Assembly: GCF_009720525.1 (NCBI RefSeq)
Contig: NZ_CP043930.1
Span: 2,081,501-2,145,500 of the forward strand
DNA: 64,000 bases
Direction: 5' to 3'
Origin: Gimesia benthica
Lineage (GTDB): Bacteria; Planctomycetota; Planctomycetia; Planctomycetales; Planctomycetaceae
Part shown: one piece after another, positions 26,223-35,356 of the stretch
Layout: the number at the start of each line of letters is the position of its first letter
Position numbering within the stretch: position 1 is the first letter of the stretch
The notes under the pieces: model-generated
What the model saw: only the letters and a program-made list of their open reading frames with translations
The model's database searches: none
Told to the model about the DNA's origin: nothing
Translations under genes and position numbers: made by a program

Positions 26223-29200
26223 ATGAAATTTCATCAGGTGATTGATAAATACCGGAAGATTGCATTTTCAGAGCGAGACAAAGGAGACCGTTTTGAAAGG
26301 CTGATGCAGGCCTATCTGTTATCTGATCCCATCTATGCCCCCAAGTTCAAAAACGTCTGGCTCTGGAATGAGTTTCCCGCGCGTAAGGATTTCGGCGGCA
26401 AAGATACGGGTATCGATCTGGTAGCGTTGACTCATGAGGGGGATTTCTGGGCGATCCAGTGCAAATGTTACGAGGAAAGCGCCACCATCGATAAAAAAGA
26501 GGTCGATTCCTTCCTCTCGACTTCCGGACGTCAATTCAGCAGTGAAGAGATTAAAACAACCAAGTTTGCCCATCGGCTCTGGATCTCGACCACCAACAAA
26601 TGGGGAAGCAACGCAGAAGAGACTATCAAGAATCAGTCTCCCCCGGTCTCCCGAATCAGTCTGTATGATCTGGAACAGGCCCCCGTTGACTGGGGAAAGC
26701 TGGAAAAAGGCATTACAGGCGATTCTGCCCGAACCAAGAAATATCCCCTCAAACGCCACCAGAAAACCGCCGTTGAAGAGACTCATAACGCATTCCAGAC
26801 GGCGGACCGGGGCAAGCTGATCATGGCTTGTGGAACCGGGAAAACCTTTACCTCTCTCAAGGTTGCCGAAAACGAGACAGACGGGAAAGGATTAATCCTG
26901 TTTCTGGTCCCCTCTATTGCCCTGCTCGGTCAGACGTTGCGTGAGTGGTCTGCACAGGCTCAGGAACCGATCAACGCTATCTGTATCTGCTCAGACCCAA
27001 AGATTACCAAGAAACGGTCTAAGGGGGACGATTCGAGCAATGTCAGTGTAGTAGATCTGGCTGTACCGGCATCAACGAACGTGAAACACATTGTTCAGCA
27101 ATTCCAGGCAATCCAGGAAACAGCGCCCGCGGGAATGACCGTTGTATTCTCAACGTATCAATCAATTGATGTCATTTCCAAAGCTCAGCAACAGCTGCAC
27201 AAGACTGACAAATCAGTGGGAATCTTTGACCTGATCATCTGCGATGAAGCCCACAGAACAACAGGCGTTGCACTCTCAGAGGATGATTCATCGGCATTTA
27301 TCAAAGTACATCAGAATGATTTCATACAGGCCAGAAAACGGCTTTATATGACAGCCACTCCCCGCCTTTACAGCGATGATTCAAAAGCCAAGGCGGCAAA
27401 AGATGATGTTATTCTCTGTTCGATGGATGATCCTGAAATCTATGGAGAGGAGATCTACCGGATCGGCTTTGGTGAAGCAGTCGAAAACAACTTGTTGAGT
27501 GATTACAAAGTTTTGATTCTGACACTCAATGAAAGTGATATGCCTGCAGCCGTTCAAAAAATGGTAGCCAATCCAGAGAGCGAGATTAACGCCGATGACG
27601 CATCAAAACTGATCGGCTGTATTAACGCGCTCTCCAAGCAGATTTTGGGTGATGAGGGGATTCTGAAAAGCAGCGATCCCGAACCGATGAAACGGGCCGT
27701 TGCGTTCTGTCAGAACATCAAGATTTCAAAAAAGATCACCAAAACATTTAACGATACCACAGATATCTATCTGGATTCCCTTTCCAGTGAAAAACGGAAA
27801 CAGATGGTTGAGGTTGCCTCTCAGCACATTGACGGCAGTATGTCCGCGCCGGAACGTGACGAGCTTATGAGCTGGCTCAAATCCAGTGAAGCCGATTCCA
27901 ACGAATGCCGGGTTTTAACCAATGTGAGATGTCTCAGTGAGGGAGTGGACGTCCCCTCCCTGGATGCGGTGATGTTTCTCTCTGCTCGTAACTCTCAGGT
28001 AGACGTTGTGCAATCAGTGGGGCGCGTGATGCGTACCTCTCCCGGTAAAAAATACGGATACATCATCATTCCGGTAGTCGTTCCTGCCGATGTGGAAGCC
28101 TCTAAGGCCCTGGACGATAACAAGCGGTATCAGGTCGTCTGGTCCGTTCTGAACGCGTTACGGGCTCATGATGACCGTTTCAACGCCACAATCAATAAGA
28201 TCGAGCTCAACAAAAAACGTCCGGATCAGATCATTGTGGGACGTCCCGACACCGATTCAGACGGGGAAGCAGTCCCCACAGAGAGCAACGCAGATCTCAA
28301 AAAACAGCTGGCGTTCCAGTTTGAAGAACTGCAGAGCGTTGTCTATGCCCGGATGGTAAATAAGGTTGGTGATCGTAAATACTGGGAACAGTGGGCAAAG
28401 GATGTTGCCGTAATCGTTGAGCGTCAGATTGAGCGGATTACGAAACTCAGCCAGGAAGAGGGGAAGCACAAACAGGTGTTTGAGGATTTCCTTTCCGGAC
28501 TGCAGGAAAATATCAATCCATCAATCAACCAGCAGGAAGCCATTGAAATGCTGGCTCAGCACATTATTACGAAGCCAGTCTTTGAGGCTCTGTTTGAGGG
28601 TTACTCCTTTGTTCAGAACAACCCGATTTCGGTATCGATGCAAAAGATGCTGGATTTGCTGGAAGGGCAGGCAATCGCCAAAGACACCAAAGTTTTAGAC
28701 AAGTTTTATCAGTCGGTCCGATCCCGCGCGGAAGGCATTGACAATGCCGAAGGGAAACAGCGGATTATCATTGAACTGTATGATAAGTTCTTCAAAACCG
28801 CCTTTCCCAAGATGGTTGAAAAACTGGGCATCGTTTATACCCCGGTCGAGGTTGTGGACTTCATCATTCATTCGGTGAATGACGTTCTCAAGAAAGAGTT
28901 TGGCCGGTCTGTTTCCGATGAAAACATTCATATTCTCGACCCGTTTACAGGAACCGGCACGTTTATCACGCGACTGCTGCAGAGTGGTCTGATTACTCAG
29001 AAAGATCTGGAACGGAAATACGAAAAGGAATTGCACGCAAACGAAATTGTTCTGCTGGCTTATTACATCGCAGCAGTCAATATTGAGAACGCCTATCATG
29101 ACCTGTTGTCTGAGGGGGAATCTTATAAAACATTCGAGGGGATTTGTTTAACAGATACATTCCAGCTTGGTGAAACAGACGCAAGCAGCCAGCTGATTTC

Positions 29201-31064
29201 CGAGATATTCCCTCACAACTCAAAACGCGTTGTAGCTCAGAAGAAAGCTCCAATTCGGGTGATTATGGGGAACCCACCTTATTCTGTTGGTCAAAGATCT
29301 GGCAATGATAATGCTCAGAATCAGCATTATGAAAAACTGGACAGCCGAATTTCCAACACATATGCCAAAGAAACCAATGCTACCAATAAAAACTCTCTTT
29401 ATGACTCATTTATAAAAGCCTTTCGCTGGTCTTCTGATCGTTTAGATAAAGACAATGGCGGGATAATCTGCTTTGTCTCTAATGGATCATGGATTGATGG
29501 AAACGCGCAAGATGGATTTCGTAAGTGCCTGGAAAAAGAGTTCTCTTCGATTTACGTGTTAAATCTCAGAGGCAATGCACGGACTCAAGGAGAGTTAAGA
29601 CGGAAAGAAAAAGATAACGTCTTTGGTCAGGGGACGCGTACAACAATCTCAATCACACTTTTGGTAAAGAACCCAAAATACAAAGAGGAAAAAGCTGTAA
29701 TTCATTATCACGATATTGGTGATTATCTGACACGTGATGAGAAGTTAAATTTGATCTCGAAATTTAATTCGATCAACAGTCCTGATATAAAATGGAAAAA
29801 GATCATCCCCAATGATCAAGCTGACTGGATCCGGCAGCGGAGTAATCTATTCTTAACTTATTTTGAATTAGCGCCAGAGAAAAAATTTCAACGTGCTTCT
29901 ACTTCATTTTTCACAACAAACACAAATGGCTTACAAACCAATCGAGATGCTTGGGTTTACAATTTCTCAAGAATTACTCTTGAAGAAAACATCTATAACC
30001 TTGTCTCAAAATATAATCACCTGTTGGAAACATCAGGTGCGAAATCGGCAGAAAAGGTAATCGAAAGAAACGATAAAATAATTAAATGGTCAAGTAGTCT
30101 TGTGTCAAGATTTGAAGCTGGACAAAAACTAGAGTACAGCACCGATAACATTAGATTTGCATTGTACAGACCATTTTGTAAACAGCTTGTTTACAGACAG
30201 AACGAATTGAATCACCGCCCATATCAATTGCCTAAAGTCTTCCCTTCAAAAGCAACTGATAATTTACTGATTTGTGCCTCTGGAGTTGGAGTAACAAAAG
30301 ATTTTTCCGTCATCATAACTGATACTCTTCCTGATCTTGAGTTGATCGGAAAATCTCAATGTTTCCCGTTGTACTACTTCGATCAAAAAGAAAAAATTGC
30401 CAAGACTCTGTTCGACTCGGAAAGTGAATCTAGCCATTTCCAAAGGGATGGAATCACCGATTTTATTCATACAAGAGCCCGAGAGATTTACGGTAAAAAA
30501 GTAACCAAAGAAGACATTTTCTATTATGTCTATGGTCTGCTCCACAGTCCCGATTACCGTACTCAGTTCTCCAGTGATCTGAAAAAGATGTTACCCCGTA
30601 TTCCATTGGTGGATGAGCCCAAATCATTCTGGAAGTTCAGCAAAGCGGGACGGGAACTGGCTGACTTGCATATCAACTATGAATCAATAGAGCCTTATCC
30701 GGGAGTTGATATCTCTGGTTGTGAAACTGAAAATTTTCGAGTGGAGAAAATGCGTTTCCCCAAGAAAGGCCAGAAAGACACCATCATTTACAACAGCCAG
30801 ATCAGCATTACAGGCATTCCTGAAAAGGCGTATGAATACGTTGTGAACGGCAAGAGCGCCATTGAGTGGATCATGGAACGCTATCAGGTGAAAACCGATA
30901 AGAACAGCGGAATCAAAAACGATCCCAACGACTGGGCAGAGGAAGTCGGGAAACCGCGGTATATCCTGGATCTGCTGCTGAGCGTGATCAACGTCAGCCT
31001 GCAAACGGTCGATATCGTCAACGATCTGCCAAAACTGGACTTTGAAGCGATGGCAGCGGAATAG
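26223..31064 (+). CDS. Single-chain restriction-modification enzyme, Type ISP architecture
   Basis: The product is 1,613 residues, close to LlaGI/LlaBIII. Domains in order: an Mrr-like PD-(D/E)xK nuclease (about 1-110) with GIDLV (D65) and IQCK (Q79, K81); a superfamily 2 helicase (about 170-700) with Walker A ACGTGKT (202-208), CDEAHRTTG near 340 and SVGRVMRTSPG as motif VI; a coupler; an N6-adenine methylase with DPFTGTGTF (motif I, near 905) and GNPPY (motif IV, near 1015); and a C-terminal target-recognition region. In this family the enzyme methylates one strand of an asymmetric site, translocates with ATP, and cuts when two enzymes collide. All key motifs look intact. The segment from about 29,260 to 30,540, the recognition region, is clearly more AT-rich than the rest. 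The recognition sequence cannot be read from the protein. Confidence 0.93.
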   Translation: MKFHQVIDKYRKIAFSERDKGDRFERLMQAYLLSDPIYAPKFKNVWLWNEFPARKDFGGKDTGIDLVALTHEGDFWAIQCKCYEESATIDKKEVDSFLSTSGRQFSSEEIKTTKFAHRLWISTTNKWGSNAEETIKNQSPPVSRISLYDLEQAPVDWGKLEKGITGDSARTKKYPLKRHQKTAVEETHNAFQTADRGKLIMACGTGKTFTSLKVAENETDGKGLILFLVPSIALLGQTLREWSAQAQEPINAICICSDPKITKKRSKGDDSSNVSVVDLAVPASTNVKHIVQQFQAIQETAPAGMTVVFSTYQSIDVISKAQQQLHKTDKSVGIFDLIICDEAHRTTGVALSEDDSSAFIKVHQNDFIQARKRLYMTATPRLYSDDSKAKAAKDDVILCSMDDPEIYGEEIYRIGFGEAVENNLLSDYKVLILTLNESDMPAAVQKMVANPESEINADDASKLIGCINALSKQILGDEGILKSSDPEPMKRAVAFCQNIKISKKITKTFNDTTDIYLDSLSSEKRKQMVEVASQHIDGSMSAPERDELMSWLKSSEADSNECRVLTNVRCLSEGVDVPSLDAVMFLSARNSQVDVVQSVGRVMRTSPGKKYGYIIIPVVVPADVEASKALDDNKRYQVVWSVLNALRAHDDRFNATINKIELNKKRPDQIIVGRPDTDSDGEAVPTESNADLKKQLAFQFEELQSVVYARMVNKVGDRKYWEQWAKDVAVIVERQIERITKLSQEEGKHKQVFEDFLSGLQENINPSINQQEAIEMLAQHIITKPVFEALFEGYSFVQNNPISVSMQKMLDLLEGQAIAKDTKVLDKFYQSVRSRAEGIDNAEGKQRIIIELYDKFFKTAFPKMVEKLGIVYTPVEVVDFIIHSVNDVLKKEFGRSVSDENIHILDPFTGTGTFITRLLQSGLITQKDLERKYEKELHANEIVLLAYYIAAVNIENAYHDLLSEGESYKTFEGICLTDTFQLGETDASSQLISEIFPHNSKRVVAQKKAPIRVIMGNPPYSVGQRSGNDNAQNQHYEKLDSRISNTYAKETNATNKNSLYDSFIKAFRWSSDRLDKDNGGIICFVSNGSWIDGNAQDGFRKCLEKEFSSIYVLNLRGNARTQGELRRKEKDNVFGQGTRTTISITLLVKNPKYKEEKAVIHYHDIGDYLTRDEKLNLISKFNSINSPDIKWKKIIPNDQADWIRQRSNLFLTYFELAPEKKFQRASTSFFTTNTNGLQTNRDAWVYNFSRITLEENIYNLVSKYNHLLETSGAKSAEKVIERNDKIIKWSSSLVSRFEAGQKLEYSTDNIRFALYRPFCKQLVYRQNELNHRPYQLPKVFPSKATDNLLICASGVGVTKDFSVIITDTLPDLELIGKSQCFPLYYFDQKEKIAKTLFDSESESSHFQRDGITDFIHTRAREIYGKKVTKEDIFYYVYGLLHSPDYRTQFSSDLKKMLPRIPLVDEPKSFWKFSKAGRELADLHINYESIEPYPGVDISGCETENFRVEKMRFPKKGQKDTIIYNSQISITGIPEKAYEYVVNGKSAIEWIMERYQVKTDKNSGIKNDPNDWAEEVGKPRYILDLLLSVINVSLQTVDIVNDLPKLDFEAMAAE

Positions 31065-31578
31065 AAGCCAGCCCGTTTCCTGATCCACTCCCTCACAGGG
31101 AAGCTCTCCCGATTCTTTCATTTCTTGAATTCAGAGTCCTGCTGCGCACTCTGAACCAGGCATCCACTCCCCTCTGATCGATGCCAGAGCCCTGTACCAA
31201 TATGTACAAAACCACCAGTAGAACAATCTCAACCCGTTTTTGAAAAAATCGCCTTTCTGAGCCAAATTCGCATTTACCGCATTTGGGTGATTGTTATCAA
31301 ACGCGTAGTCAGACACCACAATCAGCCTGATTTCACTTGAAAGAGCAGGTTTTCTGGAGTTTGACATTGGAGGTGAATGAGTCGTTTCGAATTGATCTGC
31401 TCACAGTCGCAGCAGTACCTGGAAATCATACTGATTGAACGTTTCAGTGTGATCCCAAAGAAAAAGTCTTGACGTCGCCATTTATCTCCCAAAAATCAGG
31501 CCCCTGTAACGTGGCATGTGCGGGCACAGGCTCGGACACTTTAGTTCAGAAAAGCAATATTTGGCAAAGGATATCGAA
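31065..31578. other. Intergenic region inside the island
   Basis: There is no supported gene between the restriction-modification gene and the HTH protein. A 78-codon frame on the complement (31131-31367) lacks a ribosome site and a recognisable pattern. Confidence 0.35.
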
Positions 31579-31773
31579 ATGAAAACGACAACTCAGGAAT
31601 CACCTGTATTGATCACTGAAAAAGAAGCAGCTCGCCTGCTTGGTTGCTGTGAGCGTTCCGTCTGGCAGTTACGCAAAGACGGAAAGCTCCGATGCGTCAA
31701 GATTGGAACAGCAGTCCGGTATGCCCGATCTGAACTGGATCGCTTTATCCAGGAACAGATGAGCCAGAACTGA
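31579..31773 (+). CDS. Excisionase-type helix-turn-helix protein
   Basis: The product is 64 residues from the ATG at 31579, with AAAGGA eight bases upstream; a frame from 31516 adds 21 unsupported residues. The pattern LITEKEAARLLGCCERSVWQ, then LRKDGKLRCVKIGTAVRYAR, then SELDRFI is the MerR-like winged HTH of the HTH_17/excisionase family (PF12728). Proteins of this type either help an integrase excise an element or regulate element genes. It is the only such gene in the island and lies before the integrase on the same strand, so it is the likely recombination directionality factor. The cysteine pair inside the HTH is slightly unusual. Confidence 0.85.
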   Translation: MKTTTQESPVLITEKEAARLLGCCERSVWQLRKDGKLRCVKIGTAVRYARSELDRFIQEQMSQN

Positions 31774-32694
31774 ACCGATCAGTTAACGTTTGCAATATTT
31801 AAACGAGGAAAGTATCTGACTGAACTTCACTTTTTAGTGACGGCGTTATGTTTTTGGAGAACTTTGCACGCCGCGATTTTAAAGCAACTCCAGATCGTAC
31901 TGAATGTTGGAAACGATAGTCATACGGTCAATGACACAACTTTTAAACCTCAGTTGGTGATTGTAGAAACGACTCAGGGCGTGAAGGTGAGTAGGCAAAG
32001 ATTTGGTCTCGTTAAACGAGTTAGTCCGGGGAACGGGCAGGTAGATGATCCTGCAACGTGGCCTACGTCCCGGTCCGCATGTAACAAAAATCAAAACCGA
32101 TCAGTAAAACCTGCTCACGCAATCTGAAACAGTCATTTAAACAGTCAGTGAATTACCAGTGAAGCGTAACGACACTGGAGCGAGTCAAACCCAAACATAT
32201 AGTTGTTACAGGGGAAGGCCACTTTGTGCACCAAACCTGTTAAATAGGAAAGAATTGATTGATCATGTCTGGATTTCGATTAACATTCCGGGGGGCTTGG
32301 GGGGACATTGTGCGACTCTCTTTTCTCTCTCGGGAAAGATCTATTTACGTCGCGCGCGAGGGAATCAGGAAATCCGGTCTCCATTTCAGCATGTTTTCCA
32401 TTTCCCCTGGATGTTCGTTATCCTGTATTTTCAATCTTGCCTGTCTCCGGATCCTGAATAATACAGCGACTTCCGGCAGATTCTCTGATCAGTCCGGACC
32501 GTTTCAACGTTCACAGCCTCAGCTGGTCCGCATTGAATAAACAATCAGGTAATCCCATCAACCAGCAATTTCCGAGATATTAAATACGTAAATAATCAAA
32601 CTGGCTGTATCTCAAACCGTCTCAGCGTCCTGTTTTTGCTGAGATGCAACAGAGAACAGAACACAATGAGCCCTGAAAGGAGCGAGTATCGTTT
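31774..32694. other. Long non-coding stretch between the HTH protein and the integrase
   Basis: There are 921 bp with only short, unconvincing frames on both strands (for example 31837-32127 and 32259-32540). It probably holds the integrase promoter. I see no tRNA, clear repeat array or IS end. It may be a decayed gene or carry an unannotated RNA. Confidence 0.35.
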
Positions 32695-33978
32695 ATGGCA
32701 AGTATTTCGAAGCATCCCAACGGATGCAAAATCATTCAATTTTATGATGCTGATTCACAGAGGCGAACCATGCGAGTCGGCAAGGTTTCCATGAAAACAG
32801 CAGAAGCAATCCGGGTACGCGTTGAGTGTCTGGTATCGTCCAAGATCACTGGACATGCCCTGGATGACGTTACCGCTCATTGGTTGACCAGTCTCGATAA
32901 AGTGATGATCAATAAGCTGACAAAAGCCGGTCTGATCAAAGCGCGGGAATCTGCCACTTTGGGAGAATTGATAGACGGTTTTATTAAGCTGCGGACGGGA
33001 GACGTGAAACCGCGGACCGTGGCAAAATACAAAGTCGTCAAAAAACACCTGACTGACCATTTCGGGAAAGACAAGCCATTGAAGGCCCTGAACGCAGGAG
33101 AGGCTAAGGAATGGCGGGCTTACTTGGTTGGTCGAGGTCTGGCAGAAAACTCGATACGGAAGCTCTCAGGCATCGCCAAAACGATGTTCAACTATGGAAT
33201 CGATAAAGAGCTGCTGATTAAAAATCCGTTCAAGTGTCTCCCGTCTGCCTTGGTTCCGACCAGGGAACGACATTTTTTCCTCTCTCCTGCGGATACTGAA
33301 ACGGTTCTCAAATCCTGCCCTGATGCAGAATGGAAACTGATCATAGCACTGGCCCGCTATGGTGGCCTCAGAACGCCCTCAGAGACGTTTTCTCTTCGCT
33401 GGGAGGACATCAACTGGGAACGGGAACGATTTTATGTCAGAAGCCCCAAGACGGAACGATACGAGGGGAAAGAGGGGCGCGTTGTGCCGATCTTCCCGGA
33501 ACTCAGACCGTACCTTGATCAATGTTTCTTCGCTTCACAAGAGAAGCCCTCAGAATATGTGATTGCCAAGCACCGGATCAGGAGCGAAAACCTGCGGACG
33601 ACGTTTCACAAGATCATTAAACGGGCCGGGCTCAAGCCGTGGCCTAAGCCCTTCCAGAATCTACGATCCAGCCGGGAAACAGAGCTGATTGAGCAGTTTC
33701 CTATCCAAACAGTGGTTGCATGGCTGGGGAATTCACCTGCAGTAGCGATGCAAAGTTATTTGCAGGTAAGGGAATCCGACTTTGAGAAGGCGCTGCGAAA
33801 TGCGCTGCAGTACACTACCGTTTACAGTAAATCAGGCCCGCAAGGCGATGATGAGGAAAATGATGTATCTCAAAGCGAATCAGAGACTTGCGAAGACATG
33901 CGAAAGGACACGGAAGAGGGAAATAGGGCCGACAGGACTCGAACCTGTAACCAACAAATTATGAGTTTGCTGCTCTAA
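32695..33978 (+). CDS. int: Tyrosine recombinase (island integrase)
   Basis: The product is 427 residues. An N-terminal arm-binding domain and a SAM-like core-binding domain (about 88-190, with ATLGELIDGFIKLR and KYKVVKKHLTDHFG) precede the catalytic domain. Catalytic positions: R226 in GGLRTPSE, K252 in SPKTERYEG, R324 in QNLRSSRE, and the nucleophile Y355 in SYLQV. The two usual histidines are replaced: Q321 in the HxxR box and N346 in WLGNS, a variant I associate with planctomycete integrases. The last 18 codons lie in the antisense strand of the tRNA gene, so the protein's end (RTCNQQIMSLLL) is supplied by the chromosome and would change on excision. Start at the ATG at 32695, with GAAAGGAGCG upstream. 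Confidence 0.93.
   Translation: MASISKHPNGCKIIQFYDADSQRRTMRVGKVSMKTAEAIRVRVECLVSSKITGHALDDVTAHWLTSLDKVMINKLTKAGLIKARESATLGELIDGFIKLRTGDVKPRTVAKYKVVKKHLTDHFGKDKPLKALNAGEAKEWRAYLVGRGLAENSIRKLSGIAKTMFNYGIDKELLIKNPFKCLPSALVPTRERHFFLSPADTETVLKSCPDAEWKLIIALARYGGLRTPSETFSLRWEDINWERERFYVRSPKTERYEGKEGRVVPIFPELRPYLDQCFFASQEKPSEYVIAKHRIRSENLRTTFHKIIKRAGLKPWPKPFQNLRSSRETELIEQFPIQTVVAWLGNSPAVAMQSYLQVRESDFEKALRNALQYTTVYSKSGPQGDDEENDVSQSESETCEDMRKDTEEGNRADRTRTCNQQIMSLLL
33790..33810 (+). repeat. Arm-type repeat, right copy
   Basis: Identical to 25392-25412, with two GCGCTGC units. It lies inside the 3' part of the integrase gene, 110 bp from the right att core. Confidence 0.6.
33921..33940. repeat. Right attachment site of the island (att core copy)
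   Basis: Identical to 25315-25334. It contains the tRNA 3' end (33924 onward) and overlaps the integrase reading frame on the opposite strand. Confidence 0.9.
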
Positions 33979-33997
33979 CCGATTGAGCTACGGCCCC
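33924..33997 (-). tRNA. tRNA with CAT anticodon (elongator Met, or Ile2)
   Basis: A 74-base cloverleaf reads on the complement: acceptor GGGGCCG/CGGCCCT, D arm GCTC-loop-GAGC, anticodon stem GCAAA/TTTGT with the loop CTCATAA, five variable bases, T arm ACAGG-TTCGAGT-CCTGT, discriminator A. CCA is not encoded. The anticodon CAT fits either elongator tRNA-Met or the lysidine-modified tRNA-Ile; identity elements were not resolved. The initiator is unlikely, since position 1 can pair with position 72 (G-U). It is the integration target of the island, and its 3' half also encodes the integrase tail on the other strand. Confidence 0.95.
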
Positions 33998-34270
33998 GTA
34001 TTTGGTTTCTGACTTAGGTTGGATCGTGCAGTTCAGCAGGGACATCAAACCTGAAATCGGCCAATGCATACCTGTGAACCGGGTGGCTGATAGCTTACTG
34101 GAGACTCCAATGAGTGTCAAAGCAACAGGCTGCGAAACACACGATCCTGTCTCACTTTCGGTCAAATGAGCCTCTCTGTTGATCTCTGACACCGGAGCGG
34201 GTAAACAGGATCGTAGCTCAATCGTTTTTTTTTGAGATTTCCTCTACCACTTCCGGGAGGCCCGATTCGA

Positions 34271-35356
34271 ATGGTTCAACGCTCTTTGATCCCTGTTTTG
34301 AGTCTCTATCTGCTACCTGGCCTGCTCCTGTTGTCCCTCGGTCTCACGACCACCCGGGCGGAAAAAGCGACTCCGTCTGCTCCCATCCGCGTCGGCTCAG
34401 TCAAAGGAGGACACGTCCACCCTGCCCTCTGCCGGGCTGCGAACGGGGATCTGCTTGCCGTCTATAACGAAGATGGCGGCGGGGGAAAAGAACTGCTCCT
34501 CTCCCGCTCGACCGATGGAGGGGTGACCTGGTCTACGAGTCGACCGATCCCTGTCATTAAAGACTGCTCCATCTATCCCGGTTCTCTGACCACTCTCCGC
34601 AGTGGCGAAATCGTCCTGCACTGGTCCTGCTATCGCATCGATGGTAAACGCCGCTGGCGGGTGCCTCAGTTCTGCACCTCACGCGATCATGGCGTCACCT
34701 GGTCCCCCGTCACCGAAATTCCTCTGGAGGACCATACCAACTACACCTGCCTGCGTCATCCGATCCTCGAACTCGACATCAACCACTGGGTCTGCCCCTT
34801 CTATGATCGAACCGTGATCTACGACCGGACTACCAATTCCGTCACTCCCTTCGGCGACGGACGAAACCATGGCATGGTCCCCCTGATCAGAACCGCGACA
34901 GGTACCCTCATCAGTGGTGCTCCACAAAGCGAAGCCCCCGTACCGGTCGGCAAGCCGGGCCAGATGGTTTACGGCCTCCGCTCGACCGATCAGGGTCAAA
35001 GCTGGCAGGCAATGCATAACCTCCCCTATTTCGGTGTTGCGGGCTACGACCTGAATGTTCTGAAATCGGATGACGTTGTGCTTACTTCCATTCTGTACGG
35101 CGTTGGCCGCGATGACGAATGGGCTTACGAACTGACGCTCTCTCATGATGAGGGAAAATCCTGGGACACCGCGAACTCAGTCATCATTTATAACCCGGAG
35201 CGTCCCATCAAAGGTCGGGGCTGGCCCCGCACCGTGCAGATCGACGACCAGACGCTGGGGACGCTTTTTTATGACCTCGATCCAAAGCAGCCGGATGGCC
35301 CCGGCGTCTTCTTCGTGCGCACGCCCCTGTCGGCCCTGCAGTCAGACAAACACTAG
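34271..35356 (+). CDS. Secreted sialidase-like BNR-repeat protein
   Basis: The product is 361 residues from the ATG at 34271; a TTG at 34232 is also in frame. A signal peptide (about 1-30) is followed by a six-bladed propeller with several Asp-box motifs: STDGGVTWS, SRDHGVTWSP, STDQGQSWQA and SHDEGKSWDT. This is the sialidase/neuraminidase superfamily (exo-alpha-sialidase or BNR-like). The N-terminal arginine of true sialidases may be the one in IRVGSVKGG, but I cannot confirm the full arginine triad, so substrate specificity is open. It lies just beyond the tRNA and is convergent with the CehA/McbA-like gene, the stop codons overlapping. Confidence 0.85.
   Translation: MVQRSLIPVLSLYLLPGLLLLSLGLTTTRAEKATPSAPIRVGSVKGGHVHPALCRAANGDLLAVYNEDGGGGKELLLSRSTDGGVTWSTSRPIPVIKDCSIYPGSLTTLRSGEIVLHWSCYRIDGKRRWRVPQFCTSRDHGVTWSPVTEIPLEDHTNYTCLRHPILELDINHWVCPFYDRTVIYDRTTNSVTPFGDGRNHGMVPLIRTATGTLISGAPQSEAPVPVGKPGQMVYGLRSTDQGQSWQAMHNLPYFGVAGYDLNVLKSDDVVLTSILYGVGRDDEWAYELTLSHDEGKSWDTANSVIIYNPERPIKGRGWPRTVQIDDQTLGTLFYDLDPKQPDGPGVFFVRTPLSALQSDKH

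Larger units (their letters stand above)
25315..33940. mobile_element. Integrative genomic island in a CAT-anticodon tRNA gene
   Basis: About 8.6 kb lies between two identical 20-bp repeats that are the tRNA 3' end. The content is typical of an integrated element: a tyrosine integrase next to the intact tRNA, a small HTH protein of excisionase type, a restriction-modification cargo gene and two small membrane-protein genes. The tRNA is left complete on the integrase side and only its 3' end is duplicated on the far side, as expected for site-specific integration. There are no replication, conjugation or capsid genes, so the element cannot transfer by itself with what is visible here. It may use a helper or be a defence island. 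Confidence 0.85.

Noticed and set aside
32259-32540. A 93-codon frame in the island gap
   Set aside because: No ribosome site or recognisable motif, and the frame shows no codon bias that I can see.
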